A DNA stretch of 64,000 nt from Granulicella sp. L60 (GCF_009765825.1 NZ_LMUR01000003.1:97864-161863); one strand, 5' to 3'. Positions 17,402 to 26,673 are shown, numbered from the stretch's first letter. Notes: generated by a model not told the origin, from the letters alone. Numbers and translations are program-made.

Positions 17402-17737
17402 CTAGCCGTTGTGTTCGCGCTTCAGGTTGTCGAGCTTCTCGTTCACTTTGTCTTTGACATTCTGCGCAGTTGAAGTAATGCTCTCGCGCATGTTGTGTGC
17501 TGTGTTCTCGGTACGGTACTTCAGGTCTTCGCCTTGTACGTTAGCCTTGGCGCGCTCGTCATCGCGGACGACATTTGCTGTGTCTTTAGCGTTTCCCCAA
17601 GTCTCTTTCGCAGCGCCCTTGATCTGATCTGCGGCACCTGAGTTGGCGAGCTTTTGATTGCCAATTGCTTCGCCGACCGACTGCTTGATCTTTCCTGCTA
17701 CCTGATCGAATTTACCTTCTACTTTTTCGGTGTTCAT
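17402..17737 (-). CDS. CsbD-family general stress protein
   Basis: 111 aa, hydrophilic and helical. The CsbD core is at the N-terminus: MNTEKVEGKFDQVAGKIKQS, then GEAIGNQKLANSGAADQIKG and AKETWGNAKD. The C-terminal half is a longer charged helix rich in Asn, Lys and Glu, beyond the usual 60-70 aa of the family. CsbD proteins are induced by general stress; the molecular function is unknown. AGGAG lies before the ATG. The DUF5670 gene further upstream on the same strand has its own binding site. Confidence 0.88.
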   Translation of the reverse strand: MNTEKVEGKFDQVAGKIKQSVGEAIGNQKLANSGAADQIKGAAKETWGNAKDTANVVRDDERAKANVQGEDLKYRTENTAHNMRESITSTAQNVKDKVNEKLDNLKREHNG

Positions 17738-17801
17738 TGGATTGCTCCTTTACGTTTACAAAAAGTGGAATGGGAGGGCTGATATTGGATTTGCGTTGCG
17801 G

Positions 17802-17951
17802 CTATAGAGCCCGTCTACCGGACATTAGGTTGAAGATCAGCACAATGATGGCAAGGACAAGAAGGATGTGAATCCAGCCGCCCAACGTGTAGCTGCTCAC
17901 AAGTCCCACAAGCCAGAGGATGAAAAGAATAATCGTGATAGTCCAAAGCAT
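17802..17951 (-). CDS. Small two-helix membrane protein, Lmo0937/DUF5670 type (49 aa)
   Basis: ATG 17951 to TAG 17802, preceded by AGGAGA eight bases upstream. The sequence begins MLWTITIILFILWLVGLV, has a short SSYTLGG turn, then a second hydrophobic helix (IHILLVLAIIVLIFNLM) and ends SGRRAL. This matches the short Lmo0937-type proteins, typically 45-55 aa with two membrane helices and a central TxGG turn. These are commonly found beside CsbD-like stress genes, as here. Confidence 0.8.
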   Translation of the reverse strand: MLWTITIILFILWLVGLVSSYTLGGWIHILLVLAIIVLIFNLMSGRRAL

Positions 17952-18107
17952 TTGAGTTGGTCTCCTGGCGATGTCCGGTTAGCTTCCCGGTTCGCAATCC
18001 TAATGGTTCAGCACTGTACCTTCTTGTGGTAAGTTGCCTGGCGGAGGGGCGAGGTTGCCAGTGCGAATAAAATATCAATTGCATAATTGGGATTGGGGTG
18101 ACTTCGA

Positions 18108-18944
18108 TTGAGGATTGCGATTCAGGGTGAGATGGGTTCGAACAGCCATATGGCTGCAGTGGCAATGCTTGGCGACCGAGGCGATCTAGAGATTGTCGCG
18201 TGTACGGTCTCGGCGCAGGTGCTGGCTAAGGTGACCGGAGGCGAGGTGGATGGTGCGGTGCTGCCGATTGAAAACAGCCTGCATGGGTCGGTTGCGGAAC
18301 ACTACGATCTGCTGCTGGAGCTGCCGGTTCGCATCGACCGGGAGAGCCAGTTGCGGATTCGGCATAACCTGATTGCGATGCCGGGAGTGAAGGTGAGCGA
18401 GGTGCGCAGGGTGATGTCGCATCCGGTTGCGTTATCGCAGTGCAGACGCTTTCTGGCTGAGCATCCGGAGTTTGAGGTGGTGCCCTTTTACGACACGGCT
18501 GGTAGCGTGAAACACCTAATGAGTGCGGGGTTACGGGATGTTGCGGGAGTTGCGCCGGAGCTGGCTGCAAGGGAGTATGGGGCTGAGATCTTAGTAGCCG
18601 GGGTAGAGGACCACGCTGAGAATTACACGCGATTCCACCTGGTGCGTTGTGAGGATGCTGCTGCGGAGGAAGAGAGTGCAGAGGCCGAAAAAATGAGTTT
18701 GGCGTTTGCTATTGAACACAGGCCGGGGACGCTGGTGGCTGCGCTGCAGCGGTTGGCTGAGGCAGGGGTCGATCTGACCAAGATTGAGTCCAGGCCGGTG
18801 CCGGGGAGCCCGTGGGAGTATGTGTTTTATGTCGATGTGAGGTTCGACGGGGCCAAAAGGGCGGAGATGGCTTTGGCGGCGCTGCGGGAGCATTGCAGAA
18901 TGGTAAAAGTGCTGGGCCGCTATCGGGCTGCTCGGACCGGGTGA
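18108..18944 (+). CDS. pheA: Prephenate dehydratase with ACT domain
   Basis: Converts prephenate to phenylpyruvate in phenylalanine synthesis. 278 aa. The catalytic PDT domain (about residues 1-185) has PIENSLHGSV, YDTAGSVKHL and NYTRFHLV, the TRF motif that activates the substrate. The C-terminal ACT domain (about 195-275) has EHRPGTLVAALQ and the ESRP motif that binds regulatory phenylalanine, so feedback inhibition is likely. No chorismate mutase domain is fused. The start is TTG 18108 with GGGGTGA upstream; no ATG suits. Confidence 0.93.
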   Translation: MRIAIQGEMGSNSHMAAVAMLGDRGDLEIVACTVSAQVLAKVTGGEVDGAVLPIENSLHGSVAEHYDLLLELPVRIDRESQLRIRHNLIAMPGVKVSEVRRVMSHPVALSQCRRFLAEHPEFEVVPFYDTAGSVKHLMSAGLRDVAGVAPELAAREYGAEILVAGVEDHAENYTRFHLVRCEDAAAEEESAEAEKMSLAFAIEHRPGTLVAALQRLAEAGVDLTKIESRPVPGSPWEYVFYVDVRFDGAKRAEMALAALREHCRMVKVLGRYRAARTG

Positions 18945-19253
18945 GGGGCTGACATAGGGGTGGCGCGCCTTCGGGTGGAGGCGTAGGATGCCGTTTATTG
19001 AATCGGGCTCGGCGTGCGGGAAAATTACGCTGCGGAGCGGCTTATTCGCTGTTTTTGTTTCTGAATCTCTCCTTTGGACGTGCTTCGCATCGGGCTTGGC
19101 TGAGTTGATTTCCACATATCGCGCTGATGATAAGGGAGTTATAGCCGATGGAGGGAGGGATGGGCTATCTCGCTACAGAGAAGAGGGTATGAGTTGCGAC
19201 CAGATGAGGACTTGCTGCATCGAATAGTTGATAATCTGATAGAGGTACACTCA
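18945..19253 (+). other. Gene-free stretch between pheA and lon
   Basis: This 309-bp gap holds only weak short hairpins and no supported small ORF. It must contain the lon promoter, but I see no convincing -35/-10 pair and no CIRCE heat-shock element. Confidence 0.5.
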
Positions 19254-21704
19254 ATGCCAAGCGATTTCGTAAGTGTGATTCAACCGACAGCAGCAAAGAC
19301 AAGTGAAGGAACCGAAGCGTTGGAGGGTGGGAGACGGCCTGCTCCCGTGCTTCCGGTACGAGATACGGTTCTGTTTCCGCATGCGGTGCTGCCGTTGACG
19401 GTGGGCCGCGAGAGCTCGATCCAGTTGATTCAGTCGCTGGGCGAGGAGAAGACCATTTTGGTGGTGGCGCAGAGAGATGCGCGGCAGGATTCGCCACAGT
19501 CTGCAGACCTGTTTGCGATCGGTACGCGGGCGACGGTCCATAAGGTCGTGAAGATGCCGAATCAGAGCCTGTTTGTGTTTACCGAGGGCAATGAGCGCGT
19601 GCATCTGGGCGAGTTTACGCAGCTGGCACCGTTTATGACGGCACAGTATGAGCCTATCCCGGATGTTGAGCCGGAGAAGACGCCGGAGGCTGAGGCGCTG
19701 CAGCGCAATATCGTAAGCCAGTTTCAGCAGATTGTGACGTCTTCGCCGACGTTGAGCGACGACCTGCAGACGATTGCGATCAACATTGAAGAGCCGGGCA
19801 GGCTGGCGGACTTCATCGCTTCTTCGCTGCCGTTTTTGACGACGACGGACAAGCAGGAGCTGTTGGAGACGCCGGATATCGCGGCTCGGCTGGAGCGTTT
19901 GAACAAGCACCTGGCGAAGGAGCTGGAGGTGCAGCAGCTTCGCAACAAGATCCAGAGCGAGGTGCAGGACTCGGTACAGTCGTCGCAGCGGGACTACTAT
20001 CTGCGTGAGCAGTTGAAGGCGATTCAGAAGGAGCTTGGCGATGTGGACGATACCCAGAAAGACATCGCTGAGTTGAAGGAGAAGATTGAGACGGCGGGTA
20101 TGCCGGAGGATGTGAAGAAGGACGCGCTGAAGGAGCTTGGTCGTCTGAGCCGGATGAATCCTGCGGCTGCGGACTACTCGCTGACGCGGAACTATGTGGA
20201 GTGGTTGGCAGTGCTGCCGTGGGGGAAGACCTCTTCGGGCGAGGTGGACATTCTGAAGGCGAAGGCGATTCTCGATGAGGATCACTATGGCTTGAAGAAG
20301 GTGAAGGATCGCATTCTGGACTACCTTTCGGTGCGGCGTTTGAAGCCGGATATGAAGGGGCCGATCCTGTGCTTCGTCGGGCCTCCGGGCGTGGGTAAGA
20401 CCTCGCTGGGACGGTCGATTGCGAAGGCTTTGGATCGCAAGTTCTCGCGGATTTCGCTTGGCGGTATGCATGACGAGGCGGAGATTCGCGGGCATCGGAG
20501 AACGTACATCGGCGCGCTGCCGGGGCAGATTATTCAGCACCTGAAGCGGGTTGAGGTGAAGGATCCGGTGTTCATGCTGGATGAGATCGATAAGCTGGGG
20601 CGCGATTTCAGGGGTGATCCCGCGAGTGCGTTGCTGGAGACGCTGGATCCGGAGCAGAACAATACGTTTCGCGATAACTATCTGGATCAGCCGTTCGATC
20701 TGAGTAAGGTGTTGTTTATCTGCACGGCGAATCAGCTGGATACGATTCCGGGGCCGCTGCTGGATCGTATGGAGATCATTGAGCTGACCGGTTATACGGA
20801 AGAGGAGAAGGTGAATATCGCCATCAAATACCTTATTCCGCGGCAGATCAAGGAGAACGGGATTACGGAAGAGAACATCGAGTTTCCGAAGGAGAGTGTG
20901 CATCTGATTGCGCGGCACTACACGCGTGAGGCTGGTGTTCGTAAGCTCGAGCAGCAGATTGGAACGGTGTGCCGCAAGGTCGCGCGCAAGATCGCGGAGG
21001 GTCATACGGACAAGGTCGTGATTACGCCGGAGATTGTGCATGAGTTTCTTGGCGGCATCAAGGTGCGTGTGGATACCGAGATTGCAGAGCGTACGAAGCG
21101 GGCTGGCGTTGCAGTTGGACTTGCCTGGACACCGGCGGGCGGCGATGTTTTGTTCATCGAAGCGAACCGGATGAAGGGCAAGGGCGGGTTCACGATCACT
21201 GGGCAGATTGGTGATGTGATGAAGGAGAGCATGCAGGCCGCGTTGACCTGGGTGCGCTCGAATGCCGCGTCGTTAGGGCTCGATGAGGACTTTACGAAGG
21301 ATACGGACCTGCACATCCATGTGCCTGCGGGTGCGATTCCGAAGGATGGTCCGTCGGCTGGCGTGACAATGGCGACTGCGTTGGTGAGCTTGTTGACGAA
21401 TACGCCGGTGCATCCGCTGACGGCGATGACGGGCGAGATTACGCTGAGCGGCAATGTGTTGCCGGTGGGCGGGATCAAGGAGAAGTTCCTTGCTGCGAAG
21501 CGGGCCGGAGTGCGGGATGTGATTCTGCCGCTGGACTGCAAACAGCAGGTGGATGAGGATTTAACGCCGGAGCAGACCGAGGGCGTGACGCTGCACTATG
21601 CGACACGGATTGAGGATGTGCTGGCGGTTGCGCTACCGAAGACTCGGGCGGAGAAGGTCGAGGATGAGGTGGTTCGGGAAGAAGTCATTCACGCTTCGGC
21701 GTAA
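19254..21704 (+). CDS. lon: ATP-dependent protease Lon
   Basis: 816 aa from ATG 19254, which has AGAGG eight bases upstream; a TTG 60 bases earlier is less likely. Domains in order: Lon N-terminal substrate domain ([20 protein letters not shown], about 35-230), coiled-coil linker, AAA+ module with Walker A GPPGVGKT and Walker [10 protein letters not shown], and the protease domain with the catalytic Ser in PKDGPSAG (about 701) and Lys in GGIKEK (about 742). It degrades misfolded and regulatory proteins in the cytoplasm. It appears monocistronic, with a strong terminator after it. Confidence 0.97.
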   Translation: MPSDFVSVIQPTAAKTSEGTEALEGGRRPAPVLPVRDTVLFPHAVLPLTVGRESSIQLIQSLGEEKTILVVAQRDARQDSPQSADLFAIGTRATVHKVVKMPNQSLFVFTEGNERVHLGEFTQLAPFMTAQYEPIPDVEPEKTPEAEALQRNIVSQFQQIVTSSPTLSDDLQTIAINIEEPGRLADFIASSLPFLTTTDKQELLETPDIAARLERLNKHLAKELEVQQLRNKIQSEVQDSVQSSQRDYYLREQLKAIQKELGDVDDTQKDIAELKEKIETAGMPEDVKKDALKELGRLSRMNPAAADYSLTRNYVEWLAVLPWGKTSSGEVDILKAKAILDEDHYGLKKVKDRILDYLSVRRLKPDMKGPILCFVGPPGVGKTSLGRSIAKALDRKFSRISLGGMHDEAEIRGHRRTYIGALPGQIIQHLKRVEVKDPVFMLDEIDKLGRDFRGDPASALLETLDPEQNNTFRDNYLDQPFDLSKVLFICTANQLDTIPGPLLDRMEIIELTGYTEEEKVNIAIKYLIPRQIKENGITEENIEFPKESVHLIARHYTREAGVRKLEQQIGTVCRKVARKIAEGHTDKVVITPEIVHEFLGGIKVRVDTEIAERTKRAGVAVGLAWTPAGGDVLFIEANRMKGKGGFTITGQIGDVMKESMQAALTWVRSNAASLGLDEDFTKDTDLHIHVPAGAIPKDGPSAGVTMATALVSLLTNTPVHPLTAMTGEITLSGNVLPVGGIKEKFLAAKRAGVRDVILPLDCKQQVDEDLTPEQTEGVTLHYATRIEDVLAVALPKTRAEKVEDEVVREEVIHASA

Positions 21705-21734
21705 ATTGACCCTGACTGGCGACTGGAAGATGAG

Positions 21735-21770
21735 GGACGGTTCGGCGATTGCCGGGCCGTCCTTTTTTAT
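21735..21770 (+). terminator. Intrinsic terminator of lon
   Basis: A 12-bp stem including two G-U pairs (GGACGG...CCGTCC outer, CGGC/GCCG inner, loop GATT) is followed by TTTTTTATTTT, 31 nt after the lon stop codon. Confidence 0.9.
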
Positions 21771-21772
21771 TT

Positions 21773-21895
21773 TCAGGCCGCTTTTTTTGCGGCGTGGTGG
21801 AGGGCGTTTTTGCTGGGGTTTTTGCGAAAACGGTGGTGCAGGACGTGGTTTTTTGCTGGTGAGTTGTGGTGGTTAGCATGGTGAACGTGGTGGCT
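21773..21895. repeat. G/T-skewed intergenic segment, possible dispersed repeat
   Basis: The plus strand here is almost devoid of C, with repeated GTGGT/TGGTG words and T-runs (GTTTTTGCTGGGGTTTTTG near 21809). On the minus strand it gives a Thr/Pro/Lys-rich pseudo-ORF that runs into lon and is not credible. From memory, similar sequence recurs between genes of related acidobacteria, but no second copy is seen in this window. Confidence 0.3.
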
Positions 21896-21941
21896 TAGCG
21901 GGTGTTTTTGGGGGGCGCGAAGTACGACAGGTTTTTGAAGT

Positions 21942-23312
21942 TTATTTTTGGGCGGGACTTTTTTGGGCAGCGGGGAAGTTGTAGAGGGTTTCGGCGTTGC
22001 CGCGGAGGACCATGCGGGCGAGTTCGGCGGCGCGGGCGGGAGTGATCTCGTTGTCGCGGATCATGCCGGTGAGGGCGATGCCGAGGGACTGACGGATGTT
22101 GCGGTTGGCGATGTAGGCGGCCTCTTCCCAGCCCATCGAAGAGGAGTAGGGATAGGCGTCGGTGGCATAGAGGACCTTTTCGGGGTAGAGCTCGAGCCAT
22201 TCGCGGAGCCACGCAGACATGGTGCGGGGCGGGATCATGAGGGACTGCTGCGAGAGGTCGAGGAAGACGTTGGGTTTTTGCAGGAGGGCGCCGATCTCGT
22301 GGACGAAGGGCCAGCCGCCGTGGAGGAGGACGAAGTTGGTGTGGCGGAGGCGGGGATCGTTGAAGAGGGGTTCGAGGAGGAGCGGGTTGTCGCCAGCGAT
22401 GGAGAAGTAGCCTCCTCCGCCGGAGATGGTGTGGAGGTGGACGGGGAGGCTGAGGCGTCCGCACTCGGCGGCGATGTAGCGGAAGAGAAAGTCCTGGAGG
22501 CGCTTGTACTGGGCGGGGTTGGGGTTCGGCTGATGGAGGAGCGAAGCGTAGATGCGGGCGGCTTCGGGCTGGGGGACGTCATCGAAGCCGAAGGAGCGGA
22601 GGTAGGCGATCTCGAACTTTTCGGCTACGGCTCCGTTGGCCTTTTGTTGTTGGAGGAGAGGTGTGACGAGTTGTTTGAGGTAGGCGTCGAGGGTGGTGGG
22701 GAGGGATGCGAGGCCGAGTTGACGGAGGTACTGCTTGCGAAGGGCGTCTTCGAGGGGGAAGAACTGTTTGCGGTCGGGTGTAGCAGAGGCGAGGCCGGAG
22801 TTGTCGAGCGGGAAGAGAAGGGTGTCGACGTAGGGGACCCAGCGGAAGCGCGGCGGCTGGACTCCGGTGCCCATGGCGACGCGGTTGGCGAGCATGGTTT
22901 CGATGTTGGCGTGGTCGAGGACGTAGGTGGAGTAGGACTCGTCTTGCTGGCTGCGGACGGCTTCGCGTGCGGCGTCGAGTTGTTTGAGGCCGGATGCGTC
23001 GAGTGGAGGAAGTTGGTTGAAGTGGTAGAGGGACTGCCATGCGTCGTGGAGGGCGGGGAGGGTGGGGCGCATGCCGGCGGGGTCGGTGTATGGCTCCATG
23101 GAGTCGACGGGGAGAGCGTCGAAGTTGCGGTCGGTGGCGTAGGCGGGCGGGGAGAGCATGGGGTGGGCGTGGTTGTCGATGGCAGGGATGGCTTCGATCT
23201 GGGCGGCGAGGGATGGGTCGATGGAGAGGTTGCCGGATTGGGCGTGGGTGTGGGTTGCGGCGGTGAGCAGGAGGAGCGTTGCGGCGATGAGGGTGTGGCG
23301 GGGTGTGAGCAT
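21942..23312 (-). CDS. Secreted amidohydrolase-family (TIM-barrel) protein
   Basis: 456 aa with a signal peptide (hydrophobic run at about residues 8-19, cleavage near THAQ). The amidohydrolase-2 metal site is visible: NHAHP (His48, His50), VHLHTISG, LLHGGWPF and the Asp in LYATDAYPYSS. The fold is that of the uronate isomerase/amidohydrolase-2 group; the C-terminus has AARMVLRGNAETLYNF-like elements usual for the family. It probably hydrolyses or isomerises a small substrate in the periplasm. The neighbours give no substrate clue; the next gene diverges. Confidence 0.82.
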   Translation of the reverse strand: MLTPRHTLIAATLLLLTAATHTHAQSGNLSIDPSLAAQIEAIPAIDNHAHPMLSPPAYATDRNFDALPVDSMEPYTDPAGMRPTLPALHDAWQSLYHFNQLPPLDASGLKQLDAAREAVRSQQDESYSTYVLDHANIETMLANRVAMGTGVQPPRFRWVPYVDTLLFPLDNSGLASATPDRKQFFPLEDALRKQYLRQLGLASLPTTLDAYLKQLVTPLLQQQKANGAVAEKFEIAYLRSFGFDDVPQPEAARIYASLLHQPNPNPAQYKRLQDFLFRYIAAECGRLSLPVHLHTISGGGGYFSIAGDNPLLLEPLFNDPRLRHTNFVLLHGGWPFVHEIGALLQKPNVFLDLSQQSLMIPPRTMSAWLREWLELYPEKVLYATDAYPYSSSMGWEEAAYIANRNIRQSLGIALTGMIRDNEITPARAAELARMVLRGNAETLYNFPAAQKSPAQK

Positions 23313-23582
23313 GGGTGATTTCGATTGTATGAGGTGAGTGAATATTCTCGCCGGGAATCTCGGTGAAGACCGACGACGTATTCCATGACTTGCCTATGTC
23401 GCTTCAGATGAAGCGTGTTGTTGGGACGGGTCCGCGACTTTGCGCATGGTACGCTACGAGCGGGTGTCAACTCTTCGGCCGCGTCTGTTCGAAGGAGAGC
23501 TTCGCCCACCTACAAACAAGCTACATCTCAGCGCAGATAACCCTCAGTCTCTTCTCCCCTCAAGCCCTAGCAGGAGTCTTTC

Positions 23583-24773
23583 GTGCATAAGCGCAATCTC
23601 GTTCTCGCCCTCATCCTCACCCTCATCCTCGCCGCGCCTATGCTGGGCGCGCAGACAGCCAGTACGCTTCATCCGGAGAAGCACGAGTTCGTCATTCACA
23701 ACTTCAAGACCGAGTCAGGGGTGGTGCTGCCCGAGGCGCGCATTGTGTATGGTACTTACGGTCAGCTCGATGCTGCGGGGGACAACGCCGTTCTGCTGCC
23801 TTCGCACTACATGGCCAAGCTCAACGGCTATGAGTGGCTGATGAAGACTCCTGCTTATCCCAACGGCGCTCTCGATACTACGAAGCTCTTTCTCATTACG
23901 TCCGAACTCTTCGGGAATGGGCGGTCGTCTTCGCCGAGCAATACGCCCGAGCCCTTTCACGGCCCACGGTTCCCGGTGATGACGATCCGTGACAACGTCA
24001 ACGCGGTGCATCAGATGCTTATCGAACAGTTGCACATCAAGCATCTGCGTGCGGTCATCGGCTTCTCCATGGGAGCGCAGCAGGCGTTTCAGTGGGCTGT
24101 GAGTTATCCGACGTACATGGACCGCGTTGTTGCGACTTCCGGTACGGCAAAGACCTATGGCCATGGCATCGTTCGGCTTGAGGGCCAGATTGCAGCGATT
24201 ACTGCAGACTCCACGTTTAATAAAGGCGACTACACGGCGCCACCGCAGAAGGGTCTCGAAGCCTTCGGTGTCGTCTGGCTCGGGTGGCTGCACTCGCAGG
24301 AGTGGTGGCGTGAGGAGCTGTGGCGTCGCGCGGATCGTCCCGACCTGACGCTGCAACAGGTCATCGACGATGCGCGTCATAACTTCATTCTTGGTGCCGA
24401 TGCCAACAACCTCATTCTGCAGTGCCGCACGTGGGAGGCGAACAATGTTGGCAGTACTCCCGCGTCGGCTGCAGGTACGCCGCAGTCGGAGGCTCATCCG
24501 GCCTTCCACGGTGATGAGAAGAAGGCACTCGGCTCCATTAAGGTGCCCGTTCTCTACATGCCCTCGATCACTGATCTTTACTTCCCCATCACTGACGCTC
24601 GCTACGAGGCGCAGTATATTCCGGGTGTAACCCTGCTCCCCATTCCATCGCTGTGGGGGCATCCGGCCGGGGCAGCCGCGAGTCCAGCCGATAAGGACTT
24701 TTTGAATAAGAACATCACAGCTTTTCTCGCAGGTGAGAATGTGACTGGCGAGACGATCGTGACGGGTAAATAA
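23583..24773 (+). CDS. Secreted alpha/beta-hydrolase, homoserine O-acetyltransferase (MetX)-like
   Basis: 396 aa. GTG 23583 has AGGAG seven bases upstream and begins a clear signal peptide (MHKRNLVLALILTLILAAP, cleavage near LGAQ). The MetX-like core follows: ARIVYGTYGQLDAAGDNAVL, FGNGRSSSPSNT, and the nucleophile elbow GFSMGAQQAFQWA (Ser about 164); late Asp (ITDLYFP) and His (LWGHPAG) complete the triad. True MetX is cytoplasmic, so this exported relative more likely acts on an outside ester or amide. Third codon positions are richer in C than in neighbouring plus-strand genes. Confidence 0.82.
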   Translation: MHKRNLVLALILTLILAAPMLGAQTASTLHPEKHEFVIHNFKTESGVVLPEARIVYGTYGQLDAAGDNAVLLPSHYMAKLNGYEWLMKTPAYPNGALDTTKLFLITSELFGNGRSSSPSNTPEPFHGPRFPVMTIRDNVNAVHQMLIEQLHIKHLRAVIGFSMGAQQAFQWAVSYPTYMDRVVATSGTAKTYGHGIVRLEGQIAAITADSTFNKGDYTAPPQKGLEAFGVVWLGWLHSQEWWREELWRRADRPDLTLQQVIDDARHNFILGADANNLILQCRTWEANNVGSTPASAAGTPQSEAHPAFHGDEKKALGSIKVPVLYMPSITDLYFPITDARYEAQYIPGVTLLPIPSLWGHPAGAAASPADKDFLNKNITAFLAGENVTGETIVTGK

Positions 24774-24789
24774 TTCTTTCCAAACAATA

Positions 24790-24818
24790 GCGCCGCAGCC
24801 AGATTCCGGTTGCGGCGC
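24790..24818. terminator. Probable terminator hairpin after the MetX-like gene
   Basis: GCGCCGCAGCC (24790-24800) pairs with GGTTGCGGCGC (24808-24818), 11 bp with one G-U. There is no strong T-run, so efficiency is uncertain. Confidence 0.5.
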
Positions 24819-24854
24819 ACGGGTGGATGACAGTAAAAAAAAGATTGCGACCGA

Positions 24855-24868
24855 ACCTACTAGTAGGT
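24855..24868. promoter_or_regulatory. TetR operator, site 1
   Basis: The perfect 14-bp palindrome ACCTACTAGTAGGT lies 14 bp before the TetR ATG. An identical copy occurs downstream of the gene at 25517-25530, ahead of the DUF4126 gene. Autorepression is likely. Confidence 0.75.
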
Positions 24869-24881
24869 AGTCTACTTGTAC

Positions 24882-25460
24882 ATGGACAACGATACAGCAA
24901 CTCGAATTCGGGAGTCGGCGCATGACCTGATTGCTGCGAGGGGCTACTTTGGATTTAGTTATGCGGATATTGCCGAGGTGGTTGGTATTCGCAAGGCGAG
25001 CATTCACCATCACTTTCCCTCCAAGGTCGATCTGGTGGTTGCGACGCTGAAGGAGTATCGCGCAAAGCTGGTCGAGGGTGCGGGTGGTCTGGATAAGAGC
25101 GTGGACGACGCGCTGCAACGGCTTAGGCTGTATGTCCGCCATTGGCAAGAGTGCGTGCAGAGCAACAATCGTCCGATCTGCATTGCGGCTCTGCTGGGGG
25201 CTGAACTTCCGGCGCTTCCCGAGGAGATTCGGGCGGAGGTACAACTGCACTTCAGGTATCTTGTCCGCTGGGTTCGAGCCACATTGAAGGAAGGGGCCAG
25301 CAGCGGAAGCATCCATCTGCAGTACGGGGTGGATGTGGAGGCGCAGAGCTTTGTGGCGGTGGTTCATGGGGCGATGATCTCCGCGCGGGCACTGGGCTCT
25401 CCGGAGATCTTCAACTCGATTACGAAGAATGCATTGGATCGCTTGCGGCCCTCGAGTTGA
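24882..25460 (+). CDS. TetR-family transcriptional repressor
   Basis: 192 aa from ATG 24882. The HTH is SYADIAEVVGIRKASIHHHFPSK (quoted in part; about residues 25-48), followed by VVATLKEYRAKL and an all-helical effector domain. It resembles TetR regulators that answer to small electrophiles or lipids, but no ligand can be named. Two identical palindromes bracket the gene, one in its own promoter and one before the DUF4126 membrane-protein gene, so both are probably its targets. Confidence 0.88.
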   Translation: MDNDTATRIRESAHDLIAARGYFGFSYADIAEVVGIRKASIHHHFPSKVDLVVATLKEYRAKLVEGAGGLDKSVDDALQRLRLYVRHWQECVQSNNRPICIAALLGAELPALPEEIRAEVQLHFRYLVRWVRATLKEGASSGSIHLQYGVDVEAQSFVAVVHGAMISARALGSPEIFNSITKNALDRLRPSS

Positions 25461-25516
25461 AGGTGGTTCTTAGATTCGGGATTTTTAGCAGAGGTAAGTT
25501 TTATCTAATTATGACT

Positions 25517-25530
25517 ACCTACTAGTAGGT
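25517..25530. promoter_or_regulatory. TetR operator, site 2
   Basis: ACCTACTAGTAGGT again, identical to the site at 24855-24868, 66 bp before the DUF4126 start codon. A 7-bp hairpin (GGCGATT/AATCGCC, about 25561-25578) follows in the leader. Confidence 0.75.
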
Positions 25531-25595
25531 AAAACAACCAACGGGCTTTGCCCACTACTTGGCGATTGCTTAATCGCCGTTCTTTGGAGAATGAT

Positions 25596-26060
25596 ATGTC
25601 GATCCTGATCTCTGCTTTCGTGTTGGGCGTCGCGTGCGGTCTGCGCGCTGTGGTTGGTCTTGCCGCTGTGAGTTGGGCTGCAAGCAGTCAGCAGCTTCCG
25701 CTTCAGGGAACGTGGCTTTCTTTTCTCGGCAACCGGGTGACGCCGTATATCACCAGCGTGTTGGCGCTCGGAGAGATGATCAACGACAAGCTTCCCAAGA
25801 CTCCTAGCCGCCTTGTTCCTCCGCAGTTCGGCGCGCGCGTCGTGATGGGAGCGCTGGTTGGGACAGCCATTGGACTTTCGCATGGGCAGCTTGTGATGGG
25901 GGTTCTGGCTGGAGTCGTCGGCAGCGTCGTCGGAACACTCGCTGGTTCCAAGGGCAGGGCGCTTGCGGCTAGGCTGTTTGGGCGGGATCTACCCGCTGCC
26001 TTGCTTGAAGATGTTATTGCTGTCGGGCTGGCTGTTGTGGCTATCGTGATACTCCGGTAA
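25596..26060 (+). CDS. DUF4126-family membrane protein
   Basis: 154 aa from ATG 25596, with GGAGA upstream; the longer in-frame start is not supported. The sequence is hydrophobic and Gly/Ala-rich with about four membrane segments: AFVLGVACGLRAVVGLAAVS, then GARVVMGALVGTAIGLSHGQ, VLAGVVGSVVGTLAG and the C-terminal DVIAVGLAVVAIVIL. DUF4126 proteins have no assigned function. The upstream TetR operator makes it the likely regulated target of the TetR at 24882. Confidence 0.8.
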   Translation: MSILISAFVLGVACGLRAVVGLAAVSWAASSQQLPLQGTWLSFLGNRVTPYITSVLALGEMINDKLPKTPSRLVPPQFGARVVMGALVGTAIGLSHGQLVMGVLAGVVGSVVGTLAGSKGRALAARLFGRDLPAALLEDVIAVGLAVVAIVILR

Positions 26061-26074
26061 GGCAGATGCATCTA

Positions 26075-26108
26075 TTTGGCCTGGCCTCGCGATGGAGGCC
26101 GGGCCAAA
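26075..26108. terminator. Bidirectional terminator
   Basis: A 14-bp stem beginning TTTGGCCTGGCCTC (26075-26088) pairs with 26095-26108 with one G-U. It lies between the convergent DUF4126 and VOC genes. Confidence 0.75.
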
Positions 26109-26220
26109 GCTCCGCTTCGCATGGCGGATTGTCTAAAAAAGGCAAAATGAAGGGTTTCACGTACAGTGGGTCTGCTCGGACGCGAACAGAGATAAGCGAA
26201 GTGATGAAGGTCCGGATCGC

Positions 26221-26673
26221 TTAGAGGTTCTTTGGCTGAACGAGGCTGAATCCATTTCCAAACGGGTCTTTGAAGACTGCTTCGACACCATAGAACTGAT
26301 CTTTTGGCTCGGATAGAAACTCGACACCTCGGGCTTTTAGCTCCGCATAGGTCTTTCGACAATCAGAGGTATGGAAGGAGCCGGAGCTGACCATACCTTT
26401 TTTTATCAGGGCGATCATGGCTTCGTGATCGTTGGAATCGGCTGTTGTCTGACTGCCGGCTTTCATGGCGATGAAATCGGCTCCGCCGCCAACTTTCATG
26501 AGTGCGATCTGCATGTCTATCTGGCCTTTGGGCGCGACTGCGAGCCAACGGAAGCCGCTATCGGGAAAGGTGTGGTCGACCTTCAGCTCAAAACCCAGCT
26601 TGTCGACGTAGAAGTCTTTGGCTACATCCTGATCGAGCACATAGATGGCAGTGTGTAACATTTTTTGAATCAT
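26221..26673 (-). CDS. VOC-family (glyoxalase/bleomycin-resistance fold) protein
   Basis: 150 aa from ATG 26673, which has AAGGAG six bases upstream. A VOC beta-alpha-beta-beta-beta pair is visible: HTAIYVLDQDVAKDFYVDKL at the start, and FKDPFGNGFSLVQPKNL at the end, with FLSEPKDQFYGVEAV between. Such proteins bind metals or small electrophiles; many act as glyoxalases or dioxygenases, and the substrate cannot be told here. A broken AraC regulator gene lies just upstream on the same strand and may once have controlled it. Confidence 0.87.
   Translation of the reverse strand: MIQKMLHTAIYVLDQDVAKDFYVDKLGFELKVDHTFPDSGFRWLAVAPKGQIDMQIALMKVGGGADFIAMKAGSQTTADSNDHEAMIALIKKGMVSSGSFHTSDCRKTYAELKARGVEFLSEPKDQFYGVEAVFKDPFGNGFSLVQPKNL

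Noticed and set aside
21685..21879. Thr/Pro/Lys-rich minus-strand ORF after lon
   Set aside because: It comes from a G/T-skewed segment and runs into lon antisense; it is better read as non-coding repeat sequence.
21948..23318. 456-aa plus-strand ORF of Gly/Glu/Val composition
   Set aside because: Exact antisense of the secreted amidohydrolase, which has a signal peptide and metal-site motifs.
23715..25367. 550-aa minus-strand ORF
   Set aside because: Antisense to the MetX-like and TetR genes, both with firm family motifs; it has no recognisable domain.
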